Assembly (NCBI RefSeq): GCF_907165205.1 | Contig: NC_058193.1 | Span: forward strand, 12,445,544-12,509,543 | Reading direction: 5' to 3' | DNA length: 64,000 nt | Source: Coccinella septempunctata | Taxonomy: Eukaryota; Arthropoda; Insecta; Coleoptera; Coccinellidae | Shown: positions 1 to 9,529 of the stretch, piece by piece | How the letters are laid out: each line of letters begins with the position of its first letter | Numbering within the stretch: position 1 is the stretch's first letter | Notes under the pieces: model-generated | What the model saw: the letters and a program-made list of their open reading frames with translations, nothing else | Databases searched by the model: none | Told to the model about the DNA's origin: nothing | Position numbers and translations under genes: made by a program

Positions 1-3000
1 CACTCTTTTCACGATCCAACAGGACGATATCGGGTCTGTTGTGCTGTACCGGCCTATCGGTTATTATTGATGTGTCCCAGTACAGCTTGTATCTATCGTT
101 CTCCAGAACCTCACTTGGCAGGTAAGTATGATTTTGAACTATATCCTTTATTAATCCAATGGATCTTCCGATTGCCTGGTGGTATATCTTACAAACTGCG
201 TTGTGACGTTCCAGGTATTCTCTTGGAGCCAATATGGGGCAAGAGGAGGTAATATGTTGGATATGTTCAGTAGCCTGGTTGCATCTCCTGCATTGATCGG
301 TCGGTAAGTTCTGCCCCGCGATGCGCTTTAGGAAAGCTCTAGTGCCAACAACCTGGTCCTGCACTGCTAGAATTCGGCCTTCAGTCTCGGGAAACAGGTA
401 CCCAGATGTAAGGTAAGTTGTCGATTCCTTTTCATTCACTGATTTACTTTTCAGGTTTTTTGGGTACCTGCCATGCAATGGCTTAGAGTACCATTCCTCT
501 CGGAGTTTCTCCACAGTAACACCCAGCAGTGGCGTGGTTGCAGATGACAAATGCAATGGTGTAATGTTTTCATCCGCTTCGCATATTGTCTTTTTGAAAG
601 GTGAGTTGTTGTTATTCAAGAAATATTCTCTGAGGCTGCTCACTACTCGGTCATAGGCTATAGCTAGGTGTTGCATACCTCTGCCACCTTCTTTTCGTGG
701 GATGTATAATCTGTTAACGGAGGCGTGCGGGTGGTGGACGCCAAATTTTGTTAACGTTGTTCTTATTTTTGTGCTGAGTTCATCGATTTCAGTTCGGGAC
801 CATCCTATTACACCAAACGAGTACACCACGCTAGGTAGTACCCACGAGTTTATTGCACTGAACAGCGCCCCAGAGTTAAGTTTCGCCTTCAATACAAGCC
901 GCAGTCTTTTCAATAATTTTTCTTTCAGGGAGCTCTTCACGTCCTTGGACCTTATTTCGAGCGCTTGCTGTACGCCAAGATATTTATACGATTCTTGCGG
1001 ACCTAGATGGGGCAGCTCCTCCTCGCCGGTAAGTATATTACTGTCACCTTCTATGATCTTTCCACGTTTGACATGAATCACCGCGCATTTTTCCACTCCC
1101 ATTTCCATACGTATTGCTCGACTGAAGGATTTGACGATGGTGAGCAGCTTCTTGAGCTCTTCCGCATTGCGGGCGTACAGTTTCAAATCGTCCATATATA
1201 AACTGTGGCTGATTCTGACATTCCGCACTTTGTCCAGTATGTACCCATACTTGTTGTTGTTGAGCATTTGACTGAGCGGGTTCAATGCCAGACAAAACCA
1301 CAAGGGACTCAGAGTATCCCCCTGAAAGATGCCTCTTTTGATTTTAATTTCAGCCGTTTTGTACTCCCCACTCGTTGTTTTTACAATTAGATTTGTGCGC
1401 CAGGTTTGCATGAGATGTTCAAGCAAATTTACTACCTGTTCGGGTACACCATATAGTTTCAAGACCTCAAGCAGCCAGGAATGAGGCACGGAGTCGAAGG
1501 CCTTTTTATAGTCTATCCATGCCATGGATAAATTGCGTAACTTTCTACTGGCTTGCTTGGTGATAACGCTATCAATTACCAGGAGCTCTTTACAGCCCAT
1601 TGCATTCCTACGACATCCATTTTGCTCTTTTGCAAGTATGTTGTTTGCATTAACGTGTTTCCACAGATGACGGGTTATGGTGCCTGTTAATATCTTATAA
1701 ATAGTAGGTAAGCAGGTAATTGGTCTATATTTTTTGGGGTCCTGGGCACAGTTCTCTTTTGGTAGCATATTAGTAGCACCCAGGGTGAAAAACTCAGGGA
1801 TCTTGGTTGGGTCATCCAATGCCTCTTGCAGAGCAGATCTCAGAGCAGGTTTCAAGCTAGAGAAATGCTTCCACCAATAATTGTGGATTTTGTCCACTCC
1901 TGGGGCCGACCAATTACTCAATTTTTTCAGTACATAGCTAAGATCTTGTTCAGAGACTCGGATTGGCTGCATACTATACTCCGGCGTGTTGGATCTGATA
2001 CTTTCTGTTACAAACCCCTCACTGTAAGGCTCATCGTCAGCCCAGATGTTATTCCAGTAGCCGTGCATCTCATCGGGTTTTGGTGGTTCTGAGTGTGCAT
2101 TCGGTCCAGCTTCAAGGTTGCGGTAGAATTGCCTCTGATTTTTGTAGAACAGCTGGTTGTTCTGGTATCGCGACACTCTTTCATTGTATCGTCTGAGTCT
2201 ATTTCCCAAAGCTTTTATCTTCTGTTTGAGTTTGTCCATCAATACCGTTATTTGTTCCACGAAGTTTTTGTCCTTGGTCTTGATGCGGTATTCGGCTGCA
2301 GCTTTTTTGATCGATTTTCTTAGCCTTTTGGATGGGTCTGTGGTATTTAGGTAGCTGTAAAATATTCCTATCTTTTTCCTCAGTTTTTTAATCTTTTCCT
2401 CCAGGCGTCTTGTCCATGGTGGTCTTTGGGGTGTTCTCATTGCCTTCCCATAGGTTATCTTACGACCCAGGCTTTCACAGACTGTCACTGCTCCAACGTA
2501 AACGAAGTCCACCAACTCATGCAGAGATGGTTGATTGCAGCCTATATGGCCGGCTAATACTCGGTCTACCGATTCTACTTTCATAAGCATCTCCTTGGAT
2601 CCTTTCATTCTTGGTATATTCGGCCTTTTTTCCGGTGCTATTCCCCCATAGAGCATAAGATTTTTTTTAAATGCTGTGTTGGTTTCCAGATCGGTTGGGT
2701 TTTGAGGTCGCCAGAGGCTCACACGACGTGTGGTTCTCTCGTTTATTATCAGCTCTGGGTCGTCAACCCACTCTGTTGCCCCTGTTGGATTATAGCTTCT
2801 TTCTATACAATACAGTTCTTCAGTTGTGAATTTTTGATTTTCAAGTATCCACCTCACTCTGTTCGACAAAAGGTTTGCATAAGACTGTCTGCTAGGGTAC
2901 ACATCGTTCCATATTTCGGTAAGAAGTTGGCGGTATCTCTTAGTTGTTCTCATCTCCATATCCTTAGCAATATAGTGAACGCGCATGAGTATAATGTTCT

Positions 3001-3030
3001 CTTCTTCCGACCATCGCGTTTCGCCCGTCC
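1..3030 (-). CDS. R2/R4-like LINE polyprotein (Myb-like, RT, zinc knuckle, start of restriction-like endonuclease), partial
   Basis: The minus frame reads open from about 3030 to the window edge; I translated most of it and met no stop. In order it shows a Myb-like segment (RWSEEENIILMRVHYIAKDM, 2945-3015), a basic linker, RT motifs (SAPGVDKIHNYWWKHF; KKYRPITCLPTIYKIL; AWIDYKKAFDSVPHSW near 1520; FQGDTLSPLWFCLALNPL; SLYMDDLKLYA near 1190, catalytic YMDD intact), a CCHC knuckle (CRRCNQATEHIQHITSSC, 241-300) and the first part of a restriction-like endonuclease (RPDIVLLDRE, 10-45). This order is that of R2/R4-type non-LTR elements, which nick DNA and reverse-transcribe their RNA at the target. 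The C-terminus lies beyond position 1. The 5' side ends at a (TA)n palindrome, so the initiator ATG is not established. It belongs to the same broad class as the pieces at 31041-32711 and 49935-51274, but its sequence is clearly different. Confidence 0.85.
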
Positions 3031-3056
3031 TGTTGATATGAATATATATATATATC

Positions 3057-3143
<87 letters not shown>

Positions 3144-3151
3144 TATCAACA
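3031..3151. repeat. (TA)n microsatellite inside a perfect palindrome
   Basis: About 80 bp of pure TA (3061-3140) plus a shorter TA run is bounded by TGTTGATATGAATATAT at 3031 and its exact reverse complement ending at 3151. The whole block can fold into one hairpin interrupted only by CATTT at 3056-3060. It sits exactly where the R2/R4-like LINE sequence begins, so it may mark the 5' junction of that insertion or be a microsatellite that expanded within it. Confidence 0.9.
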
Positions 3152-3714
3152 GCTGAAATTATTATATTGAAGGACATCTTCTTTATATGACAAAATCCAA
3201 AAACTTCCTCCCGTTCTTTCTACTATGATGGTTGACGAAGAATAATCTGAAAACAAAAATTGAATTTTATATTACTCATCAAATAATTTTGAAATTTGTA
3301 ACCCATCTCAAAAAAGAATCGGTCACCGAATGAATACTTTCGAAACCACCCTGAAAATGATATATTCTACAACTCTTCACCAAGTGGTCTATAGTTTCTT
3401 CGGCTCCTGTTTACTTTAGCGCCCACCTTGGATTTTAGTCTTTGATTTTTTCATCAATTTCAATGAATTCGAATGTTAGACTTAAGAGAACTCGATGAGT
3501 TAACGTTTTCAGTTAGTTTATTCCGAAAAATGTGGGGAATTTTTCAATTTTCGATGAAAATATAAATAATGGTTTTGAGGTTAGGTTAGGTTAGTTTAGG
3601 TTGGGACAGTGAAAAATCATATTTGTACATGAAAATACCATTTTAAGATATTAATTAAACGCATAAACGATTGGACTTAGTTATTTAAGCGCTAAACAGG
3701 GAAAATGATACAAT
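3152..3714. other. AT-rich stretch without a recognised gene
   Basis: I see no coding region. The only notable feature is GGTTAGGTTAGGTTAG near 3580-3600, a short TTAGG-like run of the kind scattered through insect genomes. It is too short to call telomeric. Confidence 0.5.
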
Positions 3715-4403
3715 TTGACTGATTTATACCGAATATTCGCAATTTTCATAGGAACTTCAAAAAATCATATCTCCCAAACTACAAGTCTCCTAAAGTTGAG
3801 ACATGTACCAATCGATTTTTCATACAATGCTTTATCTAAGATAAAATCGACGACAAATTCGGAGGTGGGCACTAATCTAAACTTTTACCGTTTCTTCTTC
3901 TGTACCACACTCAAATCTTGGACTATCAACAGCATTCCACCTAAAGAGCATGCTATCACACCGACCATGGCCAGTCCTCAGTCGATTTAGTGTACACCAA
4001 ATTTTTCTAGGAAGATCAAAGCCAGGAACTTTTTTTGAAGGATCAGTAATCAAATCTTTATCAAAGAGATTACATGAATTCCATTCTGATTGCCAAAATT
4101 CTTTATGGTATTAGTCGAATACAGAAAATCATTAGTCCATAAAGGCTTACGAGATTTCAATCTGGCACTTCTAGAATCTGGTAAATATGATAAAATTGGA
4201 AATAAATTTGGGAAGGAATGGAATTTATTCCAAGACTTCGAGACTGCCACCTGTCGGCGAATATGAGGTGGTACGATGTTTGACAGAACGGGTAACCAAT
4301 TCAAAGGTGTAGATTTGATTCTGTAAACTGGTGACCTCACATCAACAATGCTAATATGGGAATGGTGGTGGAAAAGGTCAAAATATTCGGGATTTAAACT
4401 TCC

Positions 4404-4449
4404 AACTTAGCCAACGTTTCGGAAATTATATTTCCATCATCAGGGCACT
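4404..4449 (-). ncRNA. Hammerhead-ribozyme-like core, left arm of foldback 1
   Basis: Exact inverted copy of the core at 4890-4935, in the opposite orientation (CTGATGA box at 4437-4443 on the minus strand). It has the same strengths and the same extra U before stem II. Confidence 0.5.
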
Positions 4450-4889
4450 TTCTACAGTGAAGGAGAAACTTAATGTGGTTGACCATGCTTGCTAGTTTTT
4501 TGACAAGCCTCGCCCAGCTTTTAAAGGCTTCAACCAGGTCAGGACCGTACATTTCCTCGATGTCACGAAAGAAACTCATTGTCAGATGATGAACTGTGTC
4601 AAAAGTTGAACCAAACTTAATATCTGAATCTGTAAACTGGTGACCTCACATCAACAATGCTAATAATACACAATATTAGCATTGTTGATGTGAGGTCACC
4701 AGTTTACAGATTCAGATATTAAGTTTGGTTCAACTTTTGACACAGTTCATCATCTGACAATGAGTTTCTTTCGTGACATCGAGGAAATGTATGGTCCTGA
4801 CCTGGTTGAAGCCTTTAAAAGCTGGGCGAGGCTTGTCAAAAAACTAGCAAGCATGGTCAACCACATTAAGTTTCTCCTTCACTGTAGAA

Positions 4890-4935
4890 AGTGCCCTGAT
4901 GATGGAAATATAATTTCCGAAACGTTGGCTAAGTT
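4890..4935 (+). ncRNA. Hammerhead-ribozyme-like core, right arm of foldback 1
   Basis: CTGATGA (4896-4902) is followed by a GGAAA/TTTCC hairpin and then GAAAC (4919-4923) and GTTGGC. Stem I can form as GCC (before CTGATGA) with GGC after a GUU triplet. Stem III would be only the self-complementary ACGU, which is known from dimer-acting hammerheads. An unpaired U before the stem II hairpin departs from the consensus, so activity is doubtful. The mirror copy lies on the minus strand at 4404-4449. Confidence 0.5.
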
Positions 4936-7284
4936 GGAAGTTTAAATCCCGAATATTTTGACCTTTTCCACCACCATTCCCATATTAGTAGATTTGATAG
5001 TCCCCGTAACAGTCCTCATAGAATCATTGAGTATGGTGTCGATTTTATTGACGTGAGCACTGTTGAAGCAAACAGAGCAACAGTACTCAGCAGCAGAAGA
5101 AACTAGGAGCAAAGCTGCCGTACGAAGTGTGATGGCATCAGCACCCCATGAAGAACAAGCTAATTTTTGAATTATATTGTTCCTCGATTTTAATTTCAAA
5201 CGTAAACTTTCCAAATGAACCATAAAATTCAATGAAGAATCTAATTTTATTCCGAGATATTTAGGATTGAAATTATGTTGTAAAACATCATCATTAAAAG
5301 TTACTTTAAATTTTCTATATTTTTGCTGATTATTCAAATGGGAACAGGAAACTTCTGTTTAATTTGGATTAGGACATAACCGCCATTCAAGGAAATAATT
5401 TTTCAGGATTTCTAAGTCTTGCGTTAAAGCAATTTTCTATTACTTCGAAATCAGAATGGCGAAAAGCAAGAGCAATATCAACGGCGTAAATAAATTTTTC
5501 GGAAGACGTATCGGGGATATGACATAAATATAAATTGAAAAGAAGAGGAGATAATACCGATCCTTGTGGAAGTCCATTATTTAAAGTTTTGAAACTACTG
5601 CTTTTATCATTAACAAAGACACAAAGTCTTCGATCAGATAATATATTTTCTATCAAACGAACCATTTTACCACATTTTAAGTGACTATGAAGTTTAAAAA
5701 TTGAACCATCTTTCCACACCGTATCGTACGCTGTTCCTGTTTTCTTCTTATTATTGAAACCCGATTCAATAAAAGTAGTCAGGCTCAGTACCTGATTTCT
5801 ATTCTTTCTAAAACCTCCCTGGCAATTTTGTAAAACATCCTCAACATATGTTTCAATCCTAAATTGGATCAATTTCTCAAGAATTTTGAAAGGGACACTT
5901 AATAAACTTATAGGACGATAATCCGAAGAATTTTTACCATGCTTCAAAATTGCAATAACTTTTGCTTTTCTTAATTCAGTTGGAAAATTACCAGAATTCA
6001 TAATATCATTATAAAACGATAATAGCCAAGATAAAGCTTTTACTCCCAAGTGTTTTATGAATTCTGAGTAAATGCCATCAAACCCAGCAGCTTCTAGAGA
6101 TTTCGTGCATCTAATTGCAGATTTTAATTCATCCATATTAAAAGGATTAGAAATAACATCTACAATAGATGCGGATTTCCTTAATTTATGTAATTTTGTC
6201 CTCATGTCAACTTTCGATTGGGAGATTTTAACTGTGTTCGCTACATTCACAAGTCGGCGAGCAATCAGTTCTGGATTCACATTTGAAGGGGCTTTAGTTA
6301 AAGGCGCAGCTTCTCCTAATTTCCGTAAAATATCCCAAGAACTCCTACTCGAATGAGTAAAATTCATATTAGACACAATATCATTCCATTTTTCTTCACG
6401 ACCGACATTAATAGATTTTTATAATGCATCTGATTTCTGTTCTGTTGGGGATAGTTGATATTCCTCATACAAACTTTCTGTTTCCCTTGACCAACCAGGG
6501 ATATAATTTTTTCGAAAGCCTCTAGGAATAAATTTTTTCGCAGCAGAATTAATAACACCCATAAATCTAAAGTAATTTTTATGCTTTTGAGGGACAAAAC
6601 CATCTTATATCACTATCAACTTTTTCCTTAAATTTATCCCAGCGAGCTTTCTGGAAGCTTTGACTTAGGTAAGGAAGCATTTGTGTGAAGAATATTACCT
6701 AAACAGAGTGAAATTGGTCTATGTTGACTGTGTGGGAAATTATTCAAAACTTTACGGTTTACAGAAAGAGGTCTGGAATTTACATCAGAGGAAACTATAC
6801 ATAAATCTGGATCATATCCTATGTTCCATCTGGCCGAATGAAAAGTAGGCCTATCTTTTGCATCGAAAATTAGATGAAGGTCGTTATTTTCAATCCACTC
6901 AGTTAAAGCTGTCCCATTATAATCGTTAACTGCATAACCCCACATAATGTGATGACAATTAAAATCTCCACAATGAATTGAAGGATGAGGAAAAATAACA
7001 TCGAAATTTCGAGGCCAAAGAGTATTGGGGGGTTTGTAAATATTGGTTATACCCAGCAAACACTGAAATTCAGTCACTGTACAAAAACTGCACATCGTTG
7101 CTTCACTTGACTGCAGTGACGGTAATGCAGTAACTGCACCAAAAAGGACCGTTTACGTCCCGGTGGACTGTGCAGTTAATGTACAGTACAAACTGCAGTT
7201 GATATACAGCCACAGCTGCACTTTAAAAACAGCGATGGTATTGCAATCAATGTAGCAGCAGTTAGGTGCTAAAACTATACAGCA

Positions 7285-7600
7285 ATTTGTACTTTAAATG
7301 CAGTATGCACTTTGCAAAAACTGCACAGCTAGCTACACTTCAAATGCAGCAGTTAAGTGCAAAAACTATACAACTAGCTGTATTTTATATACAGTAGTCA
7401 CTGTGCTCAAACTGTACAGTGAGCTGCACTATATATGCAGTAGTCCCTGTGCAAAAACTGTATAGCAAGCTGTATTTTATATACAATAGTTACTGTGCTC
7501 AAGCTGTACAGCAAGCTGCACTTTAAATGTAGCATTAATTGTGTAAAAACTAGTGTACAGCAAGCTGCACTTTAAATGCAACAATAGCTGTGCAAGAACT
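7285..7600. repeat. Degenerate tandem repeat, about 47 bp period
   Basis: The phrase ACTTTAAATGCAG or a close variant recurs near 7290, 7335, 7381, 7428, 7470, 7521 and 7570, each copy carrying CTGTACAG or CTGCACAG palindromes. Divergence between copies is high, so this is older than the neighbouring 61-bp block. Confidence 0.7.
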
Positions 7601-8264
7601 GCACTTTTTGTGCAGCAGTCATTGTGCCGTAACTATATCGTTACCCAGTACCATTATGAACCTTAGCAGCTACCTACGACAATCGCCGATGCAGCGTAGT
7701 TCGTGCCTGCTATAAACGTCGGTTACGTCGACGGTATAGAGTAGTACGTCGCCGGTGGCGCCATCGTTTGGTATATGCTGCACCGCAATAGACGTGTATG
7801 CTATCCTGTGATTGCAACCGTCGAGAGCAGTGATGCCATCGTTTGGCTACCTCTGGTACCACTATGGTGAGATGAAGTATTCTTCTACCATGGGTACAAC
7901 TACGCCGCTACAATATAATCCATATTTTGGTAATGAAAGAAGTCTTCAATTATTTAATTAAATCTGTTTATGAAATGTCTCTTTAACCTTCATAACGCCC
8001 AACGACTAACTTTAAACGTTCCAACTTCCAACAAAGGACAGACGTTTCGGGCATAATCGTCAATAACGTACTCTACCGATCGTACCTTCCTACACTGGAC
8101 GCATTGCAGCATTACAGAAACTGTGCAGTTACTGTTCATCAAATAATGCATTTTCAGACTTCAGAATTGAAAAATGGAGAATTATCATTGTTGAAACTTT
8201 GCAGTAACTCTATATCAAATACTCCATTTTTGAAATGAAGACTTGCAAATACAGAAACTGCGCA

Positions 8265-8985
8265 GTTATTGCATATCAAAAACTGCATTTTAAAATGCAG
8301 AATTATCAATACAGAAACTGTGCAGTCACTCTACATCAAAAACTGCGTTTTGAAAATGCAGAATTATCAATACAGAAACTGTGCAGTCACTGTACATCAA
8401 AAACTGCATTTTGAAAATGCAGAATTATCAATACAGAAACTGTGCAGTCACTATACATCAAAAACTGCGTTTTGAAAATGCAGAATTATTAATACAGAAA
8501 TTATGCAGTCACTGTACATCAAAAACTGCATTTTGAAAATGCAGAATTATCAATACAGAAACTGTGCAGTCACTGTACATCAAAAACTGCATTTTGAAAA
8601 TGCAGAATTATCAATACAGAAACTGTGCAGTCACTATACATCAAAAACTGCGTTTTGAAAATGCAGAATTATTAATACAGAAATTATGCAGTCACTGTAC
8701 ATCAAAAACTGCATTTTGAAAATGCAGAATTATCAATACAGAAATTATGCAGTCACTGTACATCAAAAACTGCATTTTGAAAATGCAGAATTATCAATAC
8801 AGAAACTGTGCAGTTACAGCACATGCAGAATTATCAAAGAAGAAACTGTGCAGTTACTGTACATCAAAAACTGCGTTTTGAAAATGCAGAATTATCAATA
8901 CAGAAACTGTGCATTTACTGTACATCAAAAACTGCATTTTGAAAATGCAGAATTGTCAATACAGAAACTGTGCAGTTTCAGTACA
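8265..8985. repeat. 61-bp satellite array (about 12 copies)
   Basis: The unit begins AACTGCATTTTGAAAATGCA and continues AGAATTATCAATACAG; successive units start at 8341, 8402, 8463, 8524, 8585, 8646, 8707 and 8768, exactly 61 bp apart. Units at 8463 and 8646 share private changes (GCG, ATTATTAATAC, AAATTATGC), so a 183-bp, three-unit higher-order period is visible. The open frames through it simply follow from the repeat and are not genes. Confidence 0.9.
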
Positions 8986-9193
8986 GCAATCTCTGTGCTG
9001 CATTCTGGTGGCACTTGTAGTGCAGTATTTGTACAGTTGCTGTATATTGTGTTTGTTGGGTAGAAATGTTATTAAGTTTGAAAGCAATGAAAAAAACTCC
9101 GTTAATATCACTTTTTCGAATTAAGTTAATATTACCAATTAAAGAATTCTCAACGTCAGACCATAAATGGGACTCAATAGATAATCAGGATAA

Positions 9194-9222
9194 TATAGTA
9201 TAGTATAGTATAGTATAGTATA
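9194..9222. repeat. (TATAG)n microsatellite
   Basis: About six tandem ATAGT units lie inside the decayed endonuclease of J1. Confidence 0.9.
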
Positions 9223-9529
9223 ACCTGCTAAAAGGCCTCTTTCTTGGAGTTGTTCTTGGTTCGCACAGTGGGTTTCTTGGAGAAGAATAATGTCTGCATG
9301 CCAATCCATCGATAATTTAGATAAATAATCGCTTTTGTCTTTGGAGATTCCTTCAATATTTAACGAAATAACTCTAATAATTCCACTCTCTGACCGGGAG
9401 ATTCTTTTGGAACAGGTCCGGTCTTAAAAGTGATGATTCAATCGTTCTTCAGGTGTTCGAGAAACGCTACAGGACCCTAATGTTGGGGAATCATCTCCCG
9501 TAGATGTACGGTTATTATACATTGAAAAA

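Larger units (their letters stand above)
4320..4988. mobile_element. Foldback unit 1: 669-bp palindromic insertion with 10-bp target duplication
   Basis: Arms 4351-4665 and 4674-4988 are inverted copies (paired positions sum to 9339 at every point I checked) around an 8-bp spacer ATACACAA. The left side has an extra tail, 4320-4350, that repeats the inner end of the arm (CTGTAAACTGGTGACCTCAC at both). TAGATTTGAT flanks the unit at 4310-4319 and 4989-4998. Each arm encodes the same 61-residue reading frame; its first part (YGPDLVEAFKSWARLVKKLA, then HIKFLLHCRK) resembles the N-terminal region of Penelope-like element ORFs, and it runs straight into a hammerhead-like core. A non-autonomous Penelope-derived unit is the best reading. 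A Mutator-type MITE is the alternative, given the 10-bp duplication and long arms. Confidence 0.75.
3760..6376 (-). pseudogene. J1 reverse transcriptase and C-terminal region, inactivated
   Basis: The frame 6376-5387 carries classic non-LTR RT blocks: AAGFDGIYSEFIKHLG, SDYRPISLLSVPFKILEKLI, NGLPQGSVLSPLLFNLYL. The A-motif region is shortened (FNNKKKTGTAYDTVWKDG) and the catalytic box reads FIYAVDIALAF instead of YADD, so one essential aspartate is replaced by valine. A second frame (5337-4989) continues to GTIKST, where the foldback unit interrupts it; the downstream part resumes at 4319 (IKSTPLNWLPVLSN) and ends with the RTGHGRC-type C-terminal region typical of Jockey and I-like elements near 3850-3950. 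The normal product copies element RNA at nicked chromosomal DNA; this copy cannot do so. Confidence 0.8.
7052..9060. mobile_element. 2.0-kb TIR element filled with tandem repeats, TA target duplication
   Basis: The ends are CCCAGCAAACAC (7052-7063) and GTGTTTGTTGGG (9049-9060), inverted with one mismatch, each flanked by TA. Excision with one TA restores the endonuclease frame of J1, which is strong evidence for a precise insertion. The interior is a degenerate 47-bp repeat block, about 450 bp of unique sequence (7640-8100) and a 61-bp satellite block. No transposase is visible. A non-autonomous DNA transposon using a TA target (Tc1/mariner-like mobilisation is possible) is my inference. Confidence 0.75.
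6634..9391 (-). pseudogene. J1 AP-endonuclease domain, split by a 2.0-kb insertion
   Basis: The N-terminal half (9391-9227) reads VISLNIEGISKDKSDYL and then ADIILLQETHC, the start of an APE-type endonuclease. The second half (7050-6634) has NIYKPPNTLWPRNF, HCGDFNCHHIMWGY (catalytic GDFN), LTEWIENNDLHLIFD and FPHSQHRPI. The halves are separated by the TIR element at 7052-9060; removing it with one TA copy rejoins the frame at NNISITNIYKPP without a gap. A TATAG microsatellite (9194-9222) disturbs the N-terminal half. The domain normally nicks target DNA to prime reverse transcription. An APE domain of this kind fits Jockey/I-type LINEs. Confidence 0.75.
3715..9527 (-). mobile_element. Jockey-like LINE 'J1', decayed and twice interrupted
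   Basis: Read on the minus strand from 9527: a 5' segment shared with 21985-22195, an AP-endonuclease start (about 9391-9227), a TATAG microsatellite, more endonuclease, a 2.0-kb TIR element (7052-9060), the endonuclease core (7050-6634), a reverse transcriptase (6376-4989), a foldback insertion (4320-4988), and the C-terminal coding region down to about 3760. Frameshifts and stops are scattered and the RT active site is mutated, so the element is dead. The insertions can be excised on paper at their target duplications and coding continuity returns, which dates them after J1. Confidence 0.8.

Noticed and set aside
2702..3190. 162-codon plus-strand frame ending in a long Ile-Tyr repeat
   Set aside because: It is antisense to the R2/R4-like LINE and its C-terminus is just the (TA)n microsatellite translated.
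3576..3604. Telomere-like TTAGG repeats
   Set aside because: Only about three imperfect units; far too short for a telomere or for a confident interstitial telomeric array.
4394..4945. Two identical 61-residue proteins as genes
   Set aside because: They are the same arm read on both strands of a palindrome; better explained as a transposon scrap.
8265..9060. CRISPR-like regular repeats
   Set aside because: The 61-bp units are contiguous tandem copies with no unique spacers, in a eukaryotic transposon context; this is a satellite.
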